DNA of 64,000 nt from UA16 sp002292325 (GCA_943788645.1 CALSRC010000012.1:62001-126000), one strand, 5' to 3'. Positions 1-9,067 are shown, numbered from the stretch's first letter. The notes: generated by a model from the letters alone, not told the origin. Made by a program: numbers and translations.

Positions 1-208
1 GCGTTTTGAAATAGGCGTTGCCTAGGTTGTATTCGCTATCGAAGTGCATGTGTTCCGTTAGGATTTTTTCATAGCCTTCGATGGCAGCGTCATAGTTGCC
101 CTCTTGATAGGCCACATTGGCTGTGTCAAAAAGAAGTTGGACATCCTCTTGCGCGGCAACAAGGGAGTAAAACAACCCCGTCAGTACGATCCAAATTATC
201 CGCTTCAT
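1..208 (-). CDS. batE: BatE-like TPR protein, C-terminus beyond window
   Basis: The first 69 codons are visible and the rest lies left of the window. The protein starts MKRIIWIVLTGLF with a signal peptide ending near VAAQ, followed by the start of a tetratricopeptide repeat (NVAYQEGNYDAAIEGYEKIL). Its ATG shares four bases with the TGA of batD (205-208), which indicates translational coupling at the end of the Bat operon. In Bacteroides, BatE is the last periplasmic TPR partner of the BatA/BatB von Willebrand proteins. The assignment rests on position, signal peptide and TPR; the missing C-terminus, where an SH3 domain is often found, cannot be checked. Confidence 0.8.
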   Translation of the reverse strand, partial: MKRIIWIVLTGLFYSLVAAQEDVQLLFDTANVAYQEGNYDAAIEGYEKILTEHMHFDSEYNLGNAYFKT

Positions 209-1929
209 GCGTTCCACGATTTTTCGGTGTCACTTACCAAAGATTCAGCTTGCTTGAGCATTTCATCTGGCTGCAAAACTTGTGCAGGGGCATACCTTGC
301 CAAATCCAGGTCATCCAGCAATTTTTTCCACGAATCTGCCAATTCTGGGACACGTGATTGCAACTCTCGCAACAGTGCATCGCGCTGCATTTGACTCGAA
401 TTCCATTCCAATTTTGCAAGCAGGTACTGTTCCAAACCTGCACCGAGGGCGGGATAAAAAGCATCAGGCGTCTTGACTTGATTGCGGGCCGTTCTCAGCT
501 CCTTGCGGATGTTTTGACGGGCTTTTCTTTTGCGAGCACCTTTAGGATTTCGTGCCCATTCTTCTTTCCGTCTTCGCATCAATGCAGCGAGTCCAAAGAG
601 GAGAGGGCCTACCGCAAGGAGTCCGGCAGTGAGCGGTTTGCGATGATCCCATCTCGCTTTAGGGAGGCAAGGGCCACCCCATTCTGTATGAATGAAGTTG
701 ATGTCTTGATTCAGGACCTGAACGTCGGTTTTGGCGTTGTAGTTGACGGGGCTTGAAGATTCTGTGTCATTTCGCTGCACGTTTAACTTCAATGTGGGAG
801 CTCCCAATTCACTGTACGCATTCGTTCGCCAATTGAACCATTGGCCCGAAGGCATGGGCATGGGATATTCACCGGGAGCGCGGGGAATGATGACATAGCG
901 AAACGTCCGGCTCCCTGATTCCCCTGTTTCGGATAGTTTGATGCGGTCAATGACTTCCGGGTCGAATACTTCAAATTCCCCCGGCCAAGTGAGATCAGGA
1001 CTTTGAATGAACTTGAGATTCCCTTCCCCAGAAAAGGTCAGATCGAATGTGACGGCTTCATTGGTGGTGCACTCACTTTGAGATTGCTTCGCCGTGACAC
1101 GCAACCGGCCAAACGAACCCAAAAATGATCTTGGAATGGGCTCGGGAAGGGGAGTAACATTGATTTTGACGGGATCCGCAGAGGCAGTTACATTTTTTCC
1201 ATCAAAAAAACTGGTGCGCATATAGCCGACTAAATCAAACCCTTCAATGGTCAGCGTACCCGTTTGCTGTGGGAAAAGTACCATCGTTCGTACGTTGGCG
1301 ACGTTGTATCGTTTCCCTGAAATTATTTGAGGCTCCCAGCGAGGCTCAGAAGTCTCTACTGTTTCCTTCCAAAACCCGGGAGTCTCGGGAATATTGAAGT
1401 TCCTGACATCTAAATTATTGGCTCGGTTGAAGATTTTGAAAGAAACAATCAGGGGTTCGCCAATGTGAACACTTCGCTTCGAAGTTTCTATGATGCAGGC
1501 GACATTGCCTAAGTCTCGCTGTCCTCCTTTCTTCTTGGTTTGACTTCTCGCTGCAACCTGAATCGTGAATGCCTTGCTCTTGACGGGGTTTTTGGACCCC
1601 TTTATTTCATAAGCGGGTACCGTGATGTTCGTCTTGCCTGTCACCTGATATGTGTAGGTGTAGGATTGTTCTGAGGTTCGAGTGCCATTGTAGAAGGAGG
1701 TGCTGTTCGAGGTGCTGGGTCCGAAGAGCAACTTAAGTCCTTTGATGTTGGGCGCTTCAATGTTTTGCCTCATGTTCTTGAAAAGAAACGTGAGTTGTAC
1801 TTGCTCTCCGGTTTGGACAGGATTGCGGTTCACGCTGACCTCAAAAGCTTCTTGGGCGCCTGCCGTTAAGCAGGTTAGCAAGAGAAATACCATCCCGAGG
1901 ATGCGCGATGCTGTGAAGTGCTGTTGCAT
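205..1929 (-). CDS. batD: BatD aerotolerance protein
   Basis: 574 residues from the ATG at 1929. This start overlaps the TAA of batC by one base (TAATG), and I prefer it to an in-frame TTG six bases upstream. A signal peptide (about residues 1-25, ending in TAGAQ) is followed by a long beta-rich exported region typical of the BatD/oxygen-tolerance family, with motifs such as NRNPVQTGEQVQLTF. One transmembrane helix lies near residue 435, then a basic cytoplasmic tail with a helical C-terminal domain. BatD is thought to work in the membrane with the BatA and BatB VWA proteins. The exact biochemical role is unknown in the family. Length and domain order are normal. Confidence 0.93.
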   Translation of the reverse strand: MQQHFTASRILGMVFLLLTCLTAGAQEAFEVSVNRNPVQTGEQVQLTFLFKNMRQNIEAPNIKGLKLLFGPSTSNSTSFYNGTRTSEQSYTYTYQVTGKTNITVPAYEIKGSKNPVKSKAFTIQVAARSQTKKKGGQRDLGNVACIIETSKRSVHIGEPLIVSFKIFNRANNLDVRNFNIPETPGFWKETVETSEPRWEPQIISGKRYNVANVRTMVLFPQQTGTLTIEGFDLVGYMRTSFFDGKNVTASADPVKINVTPLPEPIPRSFLGSFGRLRVTAKQSQSECTTNEAVTFDLTFSGEGNLKFIQSPDLTWPGEFEVFDPEVIDRIKLSETGESGSRTFRYVIIPRAPGEYPMPMPSGQWFNWRTNAYSELGAPTLKLNVQRNDTESSSPVNYNAKTDVQVLNQDINFIHTEWGGPCLPKARWDHRKPLTAGLLAVGPLLFGLAALMRRRKEEWARNPKGARKRKARQNIRKELRTARNQVKTPDAFYPALGAGLEQYLLAKLEWNSSQMQRDALLRELQSRVPELADSWKKLLDDLDLARYAPAQVLQPDEMLKQAESLVSDTEKSWNA

Positions 1930-2792
1930 TACCAATCCTTCTCTATTTTTTTCTTTTTGCCTTGACTCTTAGCTCGCATCAGTTTGGCTTGAACTTCTTC
2001 TTCGCCACGTTCCAGGCTTTCCAAGATACGCTCCATATCTTCTTTTGATATTTGGCCTTCAATTTGTTCAGGAGCTGCTGGCTGCTCCTGCTCTTGCTCC
2101 TGCTGTCCTTCCTCTCCCTCGTTCTGCCCGTCTTCTCCTTGCTGCTCTTGTTCGTCGTCTCCTTGATCTCCTTCGCTCTGCTCGTCTTCTCCTTGCTGTT
2201 CTTGTTCCTGTTCTTGCTCGCCTTCGTTCTCGTTCTGTTCGTTCTCGTTTTGTTCCTGCTCGTTCTGATCTTGCTCGTTCTGATCTTGCTCGTTCTGCTC
2301 TTGCTCGTTCTGTTCTTGCTCGTTCTGTTCTTGCTGCTCGTTGAGCATTCGAAGGGCATGCGATAAATTGTAACGTGCGGCTTCATTTTGCGGATTAACC
2401 CGCAAGGCTGACTTATACGCTTCAATGGCTTCTTCGAAGTCTTGCTCCATCAACAGGGTGTTTCCAATGTTATGCCAAGCGTCCGATTGCATTTGAGCAT
2501 CATCGTTTCCTTTGATGGATTTCTGGAACGCTTGGCGGGCTTCCTGGCCCTTGTCTCCCGACTCCATCAAAGCCCTTCCTCGGTTATACGATGCCACGGC
2601 AGCAAGCGTGGAATGGGATTCACCTTGTGCAAACAAGCTATCCGCACCGGTCTCCCCGCGCTCGAACTGATCAATTCCTTCAATGATGGATTCTTTTGCC
2701 GCATAATCTCCTCCTTGAGCGAGAGCGATCAACGGAAACCCAAGGAATGTCACTACACGGCCTATTTTTCTGAGCTTTATGAAGAACTTCAT
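1929..2792 (-). CDS. batC: BatC TPR protein with acidic repeat tract
   Basis: 287 residues from the ATG at 2792. This start shares four bases with the batB stop (TGA at 2789-2791). A longer upstream frame exists but would run into batB coding. The N-terminus is a signal peptide (MKFFIKLRKIGRVV...ALAQ), then two or three TPR units (about residues 60-140, e.g. AIEAYKSALRVNPQNEAARYNLSHAL). After these comes about 100 residues of Glu/Gln/Asn low complexity built on an EQNEQ unit, and a short charged C-terminal helix. TPRs plus an acidic tail are usual for BatC; the tract here is strikingly repetitive. It probably serves as a periplasmic scaffold for the Bat complex. Confidence 0.9.
   Translation of the reverse strand: MKFFIKLRKIGRVVTFLGFPLIALAQGGDYAAKESIIEGIDQFERGETGADSLFAQGESHSTLAAVASYNRGRALMESGDKGQEARQAFQKSIKGNDDAQMQSDAWHNIGNTLLMEQDFEEAIEAYKSALRVNPQNEAARYNLSHALRMLNEQQEQNEQEQNEQEQNEQDQNEQDQNEQEQNENEQNENEGEQEQEQEQQGEDEQSEGDQGDDEQEQQGEDGQNEGEEGQQEQEQEQPAAPEQIEGQISKEDMERILESLERGEEEVQAKLMRAKSQGKKKKIEKDW
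2077..2342 (-). repeat. Glu/Gln/Asn low-complexity tract in batC
   Basis: This stretch encodes the acidic part of BatC. Between about 2240 and 2342 it is a 15-base tandem repeat (unit ttgctcgttctgttc on the plus strand) coding EQNEQ, with single-base changes between copies. The left part is a looser EQEQQGEDEQ-type tract. The repeat opens long spurious frames on both strands. Copy number could vary by slippage without breaking the frame, because the unit is five codons. Confidence 0.9.
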
Positions 2793-3961
2793 GCGCTTAG
2801 GTTTTTTGATGAAACAAAAGGCCAATGAAGAAGGCTTTCCAGTGCAATGAGAATCAAAGCCAACAAGAAAAACCAACGGAATTGATGATCAAATTCTGTG
2901 TAGGCAACGGTTGAAATTTCCGCTTGTTCTAGCGCTGCCATTGCACCAAGGACCGGAGCGATGTTTACAAATCCGATGCCAGCTTGAACATAAGTGCCTT
3001 TTCCAGCTTCTGCCACTTGAATCAATGTTGCCTCATCCAATGCTGTTACAACCGGGTCGCCATCGCCATCTTGTTTAAAGCCCCTCGGTCTCCCAAGGCG
3101 ATCATACAGCGGAATCGGTGCGCCTGAGGTCGTTCCCATGCCGATGGCATGCACCTCGATGCCACGTGTCGAAACAGATTCGGCCATTTCAACAGCATCG
3201 TCCTCGTGGTTTTCTCCATCTGTCAGAATGATGATCATTTTGGAAGCAGCAGATTCGGGATCAAACCCATCGGCACAAACTTCAATGGCACGGCCCACAG
3301 CCGTTCCTTGGATCGGAACTAAATCAGTGGTGACCCCATCCAGGAACAATTTAAGGGCTCCATAATCCGTGGTAATGGGACACTGGACAAATGCATCACC
3401 CGCAAAAATGACCAGTCCCACACGGTCACCTTCTAATTCATTGACCATACGCTGAATGCTTTGTTTGGCCAAATCCAATCGGCTCGCACCCGTGTCTTCC
3501 GCTTTCATGCTGGTCGACACGTCCAAAGCAATCATGACGTCCACACCTTCACTCTTCACCTCTTTTAGGCGAGCGCCCACTTTCAAGTCCAATACACCAA
3601 TCAATATGCTCGCAAACGCTAACCGCCAGAGGAAGAACCTCCAACCGTGCAATTGAGGCCGCCAGGATGGGAAGAGCCGGGGCCATAATTCTTGATCCGC
3701 CAAAGTCTTCGCCCAAATTTGTTTCTGCCTCAATCCCAAGATGAAAAAAACCAGAGAAGCGGGCAGGAGAAGCAAAGCACCCCACCAATCACTTTGCTCA
3801 AGCTGAACATTGGGCGCTACGCGTTGCACGCCATACCACGTGAGCAAAATGGCCAGCCAAAACCCAATTTCAGCCAAGATCAGTCCAACGCTCTGAGAAA
3901 AGACCCGAAAGCGCAGGGATGAAGAACGATCAGTGGATGATGGAGGGGCCGGTTTCTTCAT
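2789..3961 (-). CDS. batB: BatB von Willebrand factor A membrane protein
   Basis: 390 residues. The start shares four bases with the batA stop (3958-3961). There are N-terminal membrane helices (about residues 27-46, 60-78 and 108-126), then a VWA domain whose metal-site motif DVSTS is at about residues 147-151 and a later LTDGENHEDD stretch. A C-terminal helix (FRWFFLLALILIALESLL) closes the protein. VWA domains bind a divalent metal and mediate protein contacts. In this operon BatA and BatB are paired paralogues held in the inner membrane. Nothing is missing. Confidence 0.93.
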   Translation of the reverse strand: MKKPAPPSSTDRSSSLRFRVFSQSVGLILAEIGFWLAILLTWYGVQRVAPNVQLEQSDWWGALLLLPASLVFFILGLRQKQIWAKTLADQELWPRLFPSWRPQLHGWRFFLWRLAFASILIGVLDLKVGARLKEVKSEGVDVMIALDVSTSMKAEDTGASRLDLAKQSIQRMVNELEGDRVGLVIFAGDAFVQCPITTDYGALKLFLDGVTTDLVPIQGTAVGRAIEVCADGFDPESAASKMIIILTDGENHEDDAVEMAESVSTRGIEVHAIGMGTTSGAPIPLYDRLGRPRGFKQDGDGDPVVTALDEATLIQVAEAGKGTYVQAGIGFVNIAPVLGAMAALEQAEISTVAYTEFDHQFRWFFLLALILIALESLLHWPFVSSKNLSA

Positions 3962-5037
3962 AGCAGGGTTCGAATGGCGAATTGTCGCAAGAAAAACTCC
4001 AAGAAAAAAGCGAAGGCAGCAGCCAGGGCAAAGGGAAGAAATTCTTCGGTTTTCTGGTTGTACCTCAACACATTAAATTGGGTTTTTTCGAGCTGGTCAA
4101 TTTCTTTGTAAATGCTGGAGAGCTTATCCTCACTTGTTGCCCGGAAGTAACGACCTCCTGTCGAAGAGGCGATGTTCTTCAAAACGTCCTCATCGATTTT
4201 GACTTCAATCCAATCGTATTGGTAGGTGTTCCCGACTTTGCTTACAGGGCTTCGGGCCTTGCCGATGGATCCAACACCAATCGTGTACACTCGAATGTTA
4301 TTGAGCTTTGCTAATTGAGCGGCATCGAGCGGTTCAATTTGTCCTGAATTATTTACTCCGTCTGTCAGTAAAATAATGACTTTGCTTTCGGCTTCGGATT
4401 CTTTCAGGCGATTGACAGCGGTAGCGAGGCCCATTCCAATTGCGGTTCCGCCTTCGAGCAATCCTGTTTCAAGTTGGGCGATGCCATTCATCACAACCCG
4501 TTGGTCCGTGGTCAATGGAATTTGTGTGAACGCTTCGCCTTCGTATGCCACTACACCGACCCGGTCATTGGGACGCTCTTCAACAAAAGTGGAAGCGACA
4601 GCCTTGGATGCCTCTAGGCGATTTGGATCGAAGTCCTTGCTGAGCATGGAGGCGGATAAGTCGATGCTCAGAACGATGTCAATGCCTTCCCGCGTCAAAT
4701 CTTCCACTGAAGAAGATGATTGAGGTTGCGCTGCTGCAATGCTCAGCAACCCCAAGGTCAACGTACGAAGTCCGAACGGGATTTCGGGAATGCTTTGGAA
4801 TCCCATGGTCTTCCAGGTTAGCTGACTCTCGGTAGATTCCCAACTCCAAACCAATCCAGAAAATCCTGCTTTTGTTTGAATGGCCAGGCGAAACGTGACG
4901 TGCAAAATGGCAAGTGTTCCGAACCAAAGCCAAACGGGATGAGCGAACTCAAAATGTTGGCCGGCATACGTGTATGCAGAACCCAATATCAGGAGCGCCG
5001 CAACATGAGGAAGGAGTGTGGCCAGGGTTCGCATCAT
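3958..5037 (-). CDS. batA: BatA von Willebrand factor A membrane protein
   Basis: 359 residues. Two tandem ATG codons (5037 and 5034) are possible starts. The first overlaps the stop of the upstream gene by four bases, so it is chosen. There are two or three N-terminal membrane segments and a VWA domain with metal-site motif DLSAS at about residues 126-130 and LLTDGVNNSG further on. A C-terminal membrane helix (FLPFALAAAFAFFLEFFL) follows. The family was linked to aerotolerance in Bacteroides fragilis, where the operon was named; the mechanism is still unclear. It sits directly before batB and is clearly its paralogue. Confidence 0.93.
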   Translation of the reverse strand: MMRTLATLLPHVAALLILGSAYTYAGQHFEFAHPVWLWFGTLAILHVTFRLAIQTKAGFSGLVWSWESTESQLTWKTMGFQSIPEIPFGLRTLTLGLLSIAAAQPQSSSSVEDLTREGIDIVLSIDLSASMLSKDFDPNRLEASKAVASTFVEERPNDRVGVVAYEGEAFTQIPLTTDQRVVMNGIAQLETGLLEGGTAIGMGLATAVNRLKESEAESKVIILLTDGVNNSGQIEPLDAAQLAKLNNIRVYTIGVGSIGKARSPVSKVGNTYQYDWIEVKIDEDVLKNIASSTGGRYFRATSEDKLSSIYKEIDQLEKTQFNVLRYNQKTEEFLPFALAAAFAFFLEFFLRQFAIRTLL

Positions 5038-6017
5038 TCACTAGATTCAGTTGCGTGAATTGCTGTGAGCTCTACGAATCGGATGCTGCGCTCGATGACG
5101 CGGTGATGATCATCCGTCTTCGGCGATAGCTTGGCGAACTTGACCAAATCAGTCAGCGTCAATACTTCGAAAATCAATTCTTTTTCCTCCCGGCGAATGG
5201 GCAGGTGCTCTATGCCATTTCGGATTTCATCCGTAGACCGTTCCATGGCCGGAAAATCAAACCGGCCTTCAAGATAAGCGCGTAAGGTGATGCTCACGGA
5301 CGCATGATGTTCCTTCACAAGTCCTTGTTTCCAAATCGCGTCAGCTTGGATGCGCTCCAGTTCTCTCAAGGCCCTAATGTGAGCCAATTCAACAGGCTCT
5401 GACAGAATCTCAGCGGCCGAGGGGCTGATTGATTTGTTTTTGAGTTTTTGGACGACCCAAAACATCAGGCCTGCCAATGCCAAAATTCCAGCAATCAGAG
5501 GGAGCCATTTTTTTATCCTTTCCTGCCACGTCCACTGAACCTGCCGGATTTGCGCAGGTGCTGCAATTTTCCCTGCTTCCCCGGGTGGGCTGAGTCGGAC
5601 TTCGAGTAACACGGGGTTGGAATTCAACGTATCGACACCATTCCATACCAATTTGATGGGGGGGATGGCCCTAAAACCACTGTCCCAGCTGGTGACGAGG
5701 AGTGTTTGTTTCACCCGGATGAGATTCTTTCCATTGGATGCTTCTAAAGCCGAAGTATCAAGAGGCAGTCGTTCCAGAATCTCCAACCCTCCCGAGAGTG
5801 TGTCGCCCCAATTGGGCCAAGAAAAGGCTCCGAATCCCATCGCTAGGTCTCGGTCTGCATAGATGCTCAACGATGCAGGAGCGCCAATGGCAATGGCATT
5901 GGTATCCAATTCCATGGTGACAGATTGCGCGGTGACGGATTGCGCTGTGAAGGAACAGATTCCCGTCGCCATCCAGAGCATCAGGCTCCACTTGCTGAGG
6001 CGATTTCTCTTATCCAC
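5034..6017 (-). CDS. BatD-like membrane protein of the Bat operon, function unknown
   Basis: 327 residues between the DUF58 gene and batA. It overlaps the first by eight bases and the second by four. A signal peptide (about 1-30) is followed by a roughly 130-residue beta-rich exported region, one transmembrane helix at about 171-190 (WLPLIAGILALAGLMFWVV), and a helical cytoplasmic tail of about 130 residues. The layout is that of a short BatD: exported beta domain, one helix, cytoplasmic helical domain. A gene at this place is known in other Bacteroidota operons and is usually left as hypothetical. I infer that it helps couple DUF58/MoxR to the VWA proteins; there is no direct evidence. Confidence 0.75.
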   Translation of the reverse strand: MDKRNRLSKWSLMLWMATGICSFTAQSVTAQSVTMELDTNAIAIGAPASLSIYADRDLAMGFGAFSWPNWGDTLSGGLEILERLPLDTSALEASNGKNLIRVKQTLLVTSWDSGFRAIPPIKLVWNGVDTLNSNPVLLEVRLSPPGEAGKIAAPAQIRQVQWTWQERIKKWLPLIAGILALAGLMFWVVQKLKNKSISPSAAEILSEPVELAHIRALRELERIQADAIWKQGLVKEHHASVSITLRAYLEGRFDFPAMERSTDEIRNGIEHLPIRREEKELIFEVLTLTDLVKFAKLSPKTDDHHRVIERSIRFVELTAIHATESSE

Positions 6018-6876
6018 GGCGATCGAACAATTGCATCAACGGTTGAACATAGGGCCGGTCTGTGCAGAGCACGGCTTGGTCGACACCTGAACGAGCGAAG
6101 ATCGCCTTTAACTCGGCTTCGCGTATTTTCTCTTGTTTGGCGTGGTTCTCCCGGGTTTTTCTTCGGCCAGTAAAGACCCATTTCGCATGACCTGTTTCGG
6201 GGTCTTGCACGACAATCCATCCGATCGAAGGCAGCATCCGATCGAGTGGATCGGTCACACGCAGGGCGACTAGGTCATGTTTTCTTCCTGCTTGCCGGAG
6301 TGTCTTATCGAATTCAACATCCCTGAAGTCTGAAATCAGAAACGCGATGGTTCTTTTCTTCATAGCCGATAAGAAGTGGCTGAGTGCGGAGTCAATGTTG
6401 GTTCCTTTGCCTTCTGGTTCAATTTCAATGATTTCTCGAATGATGCGCAGGATGTGCGAGCGTCCTTTCTTGGGAGGTATGAAACGCTCGATGCGGTCAC
6501 TGAATAAGATGGCCCCTACCTTATCGTTGTTGCCCATGGCACTGAATGCGAGCAGTGCACTTAATTCAATGATGAGGTCACGTTTGCTTTTTTGACGGGT
6601 TCCTGTAGAGTTTGAGCCGCTTACATCGATGAGTAAAAAAACGGTCAATTCCCGTTCCTCCTCGAAGACTTTGACATAAGGGTGCCCCATCCGTGCAGTC
6701 ACGTTCCAGTCAATGGTACGGATTTCATCACCGTGCTGGTATTCTCTGTTTTCACTGAATGCCATCCCACGTCCCTTGAATGCACTGTGGTATTCTCCAG
6801 AGAATATCCGGTCACTCAGTCCTCGGGTTTTTAATTCAACCCGACGTACACGCTGAATCAGTTCTGCTGTGTCCAT
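6010..6876 (-). CDS. DUF58 domain protein
   Basis: 288 residues. It carries the DUF58 hallmarks: GEYHSAFKGRGMAFSENREY and EIRTIDWNVTARMG near residues 28-65, then a VWA-like half with LLIDVSGSNS. DUF58 proteins nearly always follow a MoxR AAA+ ATPase, as here: the MoxR stop and this start are 29 bases apart. They are thought to be its cytoplasmic partner or substrate adaptor. No signal peptide or membrane helix is seen, so it is cytoplasmic. Length is normal for Bacteroidota versions. Confidence 0.92.
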   Translation of the reverse strand: MDTAELIQRVRRVELKTRGLSDRIFSGEYHSAFKGRGMAFSENREYQHGDEIRTIDWNVTARMGHPYVKVFEEERELTVFLLIDVSGSNSTGTRQKSKRDLIIELSALLAFSAMGNNDKVGAILFSDRIERFIPPKKGRSHILRIIREIIEIEPEGKGTNIDSALSHFLSAMKKRTIAFLISDFRDVEFDKTLRQAGRKHDLVALRVTDPLDRMLPSIGWIVVQDPETGHAKWVFTGRRKTRENHAKQEKIREAELKAIFARSGVDQAVLCTDRPYVQPLMQLFDRRG

Positions 6877-6905
6877 GTTGCAGGATTACGCGAATCAAAT
6901 GTGCC

Positions 6906-8006
6906 TCAAGGCACTTGAACGTTGTCCATGATTTCGGTCACAATTTGCTCCGTGCTGATGTTTTCAGCTTCAGCTTCAAACGTCAAACCAATGCGGTGTC
7001 GCAGCACATCCATGGCCACGGCGCGGACATCTTCTGGGGTCACATAGCCTCGATGATTTAAGAATGCATGCGCTTTAGATGCTACACCCAATCCGATGCT
7101 GGCACGGGGAGAAGCCCCAAAATTGATGAGCTGTGAAAGATGCCCCATTCCATATTGACCGGGCTCACGTGTGGCAAAAACCAAGTCGACGATGTACCGC
7201 TCGATTTTTTCATCGAGGTAAATTTCCTTGACCAACTTCCGCGCTAAAATCACGTCGCTTGGTTGAACCACCGGCTGGGGTTTAGGTAAACCTTCAGGTG
7301 ACAAGTTGGCCCGAACGATTTGCTGTTCTTCTGATTTAGTCGGGTATCCGATCACTACCTTCAGAAGAAATCGATCGACCTGCGCTTCGGGAAGAGGGTA
7401 TGTCCCTTCTTGTTCAACCGGGTTTTGGGTGGCAAGGACGAGGAACGGCTCTGGCAGCGGGTAAGACTCGGGTCCGATGGTCACTTGTCGCTCCTGCATG
7501 GCCTCCAGGAGTGCGCTTTGCACTTTGGCTGGGGCTCGGTTGATCTCATCAGCGAGAACGAAATTGGCGAAAATCGGACCTTTCTTAACACTGAAAGATT
7601 CGGATTTTTGATTGTAGATCATGGTTCCCACCAAATCAGCTGGAAGTAAATCCGGTGTGAATTGGATGCGGCTGAACTGTCCTTCAATGGATTCGGATAG
7701 ACTTTTGATGGCCAGTGTTTTGGCCAATCCAGGAACCCCCTCAAGTAAAACGTGCCCGTTTCCCAATAGGCCGATGAGCAAGCGGTCCACCATGCTGCTT
7801 TGTCCGACAATGACTTTGTTTAACTCCATGCGGAGTAAATCAATGAATTGACTTGCCTGTCCAATGCGCTCATTCAAAGCGCGGATGTCGGGAGCAGCAT
7901 TCGACGGGGTAGAGGCGTCGGCGGAATCTGCCACCAGATCTCCTGCCATTGTTTCGCCCGAAATTTGATTTGATTCTTGTTCCATTTGGTTTGATCCTTG
8001 GGTCAT
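6906..8006 (-). CDS. MoxR-family AAA+ ATPase, first gene of Bat operon
   Basis: 366 residues from the ATG at 8006. An upstream in-frame ATG at 8066 exists, but a -7 promoter box (TATATTCG, 8031-8024) lies inside that extension, so 8006 is preferred; 7985 is also possible. The protein has Walker A (GVPGLAKT), Walker B (LADEINRAP) and the MoxR-typical stretch LATQNPVEQEGTYPLPEAQVDRF. MoxR ATPases act as chaperone-like remodelling motors for VWA-domain proteins, and DUF58 plus BatA/B follow directly. The first 40 or so residues are a low-complexity Ser/Asn/Gln/Ala region that is probably disordered. Confidence 0.93.
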   Translation of the reverse strand: MTQGSNQMEQESNQISGETMAGDLVADSADASTPSNAAPDIRALNERIGQASQFIDLLRMELNKVIVGQSSMVDRLLIGLLGNGHVLLEGVPGLAKTLAIKSLSESIEGQFSRIQFTPDLLPADLVGTMIYNQKSESFSVKKGPIFANFVLADEINRAPAKVQSALLEAMQERQVTIGPESYPLPEPFLVLATQNPVEQEGTYPLPEAQVDRFLLKVVIGYPTKSEEQQIVRANLSPEGLPKPQPVVQPSDVILARKLVKEIYLDEKIERYIVDLVFATREPGQYGMGHLSQLINFGASPRASIGLGVASKAHAFLNHRGYVTPEDVRAVAMDVLRHRIGLTFEAEAENISTEQIVTEIMDNVQVP

Positions 8007-8023
8007 TTGCCTTCGAGGTCCTG

Positions 8024-8031
8024 CGAATATA
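8024..8031 (-). promoter_or_regulatory. -7 box of Bat operon promoter
   Basis: TATATTCG fits the Bacteroidota -7 element TAnnTTTG with C at the seventh position, a variant that recurs in this window. It lies 17 bases before the ATG at 8006 and supports that start of the MoxR gene over the longer one. Confidence 0.5.
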
Positions 8032-8083
8032 CCTTTCGGGCTTGAGCCGCGTTCGGTCCACTTCATAAAATCATGTTAAAGCC

Positions 8084-8503
8084 ATGAACAAAAAAAAACA
8101 CGACTTCGACACTTTCATTCAATGCGTTCGAGAATTTCATGATTCATTCGGTATTCCGAATGCGTCATCGCTTCAAGGTCAACTGCCGGAAAACACGGTT
8201 CGATTGCGTCACAGGCTCATGGCAGAGGAAACCGAGGAGTACCTCGAGGCAGCCTTGGCGGGTGATTCAGTTGAGATTGCCGATGCGCTGGGAGATCAAC
8301 TTTATATTTTGTGTGGAACCATTTTGAGTCACGGCATGCAGGATGTAATCGAAAATGTCTTCATGGAAATTCAATCGAGCAACATGTCTAAACTTGGTGC
8401 CAACGGAGAGCCAATTTACCGGGAGGATGGCAAAGTAATGAAGGGCCCCAATTATTTTAAGCCCAACATCGCAGCTGTCATTTCAGAAGGTTCAAGGACA
8501 TGA
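8084..8503 (+). CDS. MazG-like nucleotide pyrophosphohydrolase
   Basis: 139 residues, all-alpha. The acidic metal-binding signature of the MazG/PRA-PH/dUTPase superfamily is visible as EETEE at about residues 48-52 and EIADALGD at about 64-71 (ExxD type). Members hydrolyse nucleoside triphosphates or phosphoribosyl-ATP to the monophosphate and pyrophosphate. No HisI domain is attached and no his genes are near, so house-cleaning of non-canonical nucleotides is more likely than histidine synthesis; the substrate cannot be read from sequence. Its TGA overlaps the next gene's ATG, so the two are co-translated. Confidence 0.78.
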   Translation: MNKKKHDFDTFIQCVREFHDSFGIPNASSLQGQLPENTVRLRHRLMAEETEEYLEAALAGDSVEIADALGDQLYILCGTILSHGMQDVIENVFMEIQSSNMSKLGANGEPIYREDGKVMKGPNYFKPNIAAVISEGSRT

Positions 8504-9021
8504 TGCAGCGACTATTTCTGTGGGCATTAGAACGGGCAAAAGGAGGCAATGTATTCTGGCTCAATGCGGTTTTTCGCCGAATTCTTCCTTTCAATGCCCC
8601 GCACGGAATTCAGATTCGGTCGTTCAATGATGGTGCCGTTCAGGTCAAGTTGCCCTCCCGAAGGGCGAACCAAAATCACCTCAAGGGAATGCACGCTTGC
8701 GCCATCGCCACTGCATGCGAATTTTGCTCGGGACTTGCGGTTCTTTCTCGGTTCGATATGTCGTCTTATCGTCTCATTATGAATCGATTGGAAGTGGATT
8801 ATACACGAAGGCCTGCAACCGGAGATTGCACAGCTCAGGCTGAGATCTCTTCCACATTGGCCACTGAAATTTCGGCGATGATGAAGGCTGCACCCGATGG
8901 GGCTGCGCGGTTTCAAATGGAATCCATCCTCTTGGACAAGGAAGGAAACCAGGTCGCGAAGGCGATGGTGCATTGGCATGTCAAGGCTTGGGATGATGTG
9001 CGTTTCAAACCAACGGCTTAA
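8500..9021 (+). CDS. DUF4442 hotdog-fold (thioesterase-like) protein
   Basis: 173 residues. Two adjacent ATG codons (8500, 8503) can start it, and the first overlaps the upstream stop. The pattern of a central helix (HLKGMHACAIATACEFCSGLAVL) followed by strands (RLIMNRLEVDYTRRPATGDCTAQAEI) matches DUF4442, a hotdog family related to acyl-CoA thioesterases. No signal peptide is present. The substrate is unknown. Coupling to the pyrophosphohydrolase upstream suggests only shared expression. Confidence 0.7.
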   Translation: MMQRLFLWALERAKGGNVFWLNAVFRRILPFNAPHGIQIRSFNDGAVQVKLPSRRANQNHLKGMHACAIATACEFCSGLAVLSRFDMSSYRLIMNRLEVDYTRRPATGDCTAQAEISSTLATEISAMMKAAPDGAARFQMESILLDKEGNQVAKAMVHWHVKAWDDVRFKPTA

Positions 9022-9067
9022 CGTTTGAAAGTCCTTGTTTCATGGATTTTCGCTGCGATCGAGGTCG

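Noticed and set aside
2045..2366. Leu-rich plus-strand frames across batC
   Set aside because: They come from the acidic tandem repeat read on the other strand; they look like membrane proteins only by composition.
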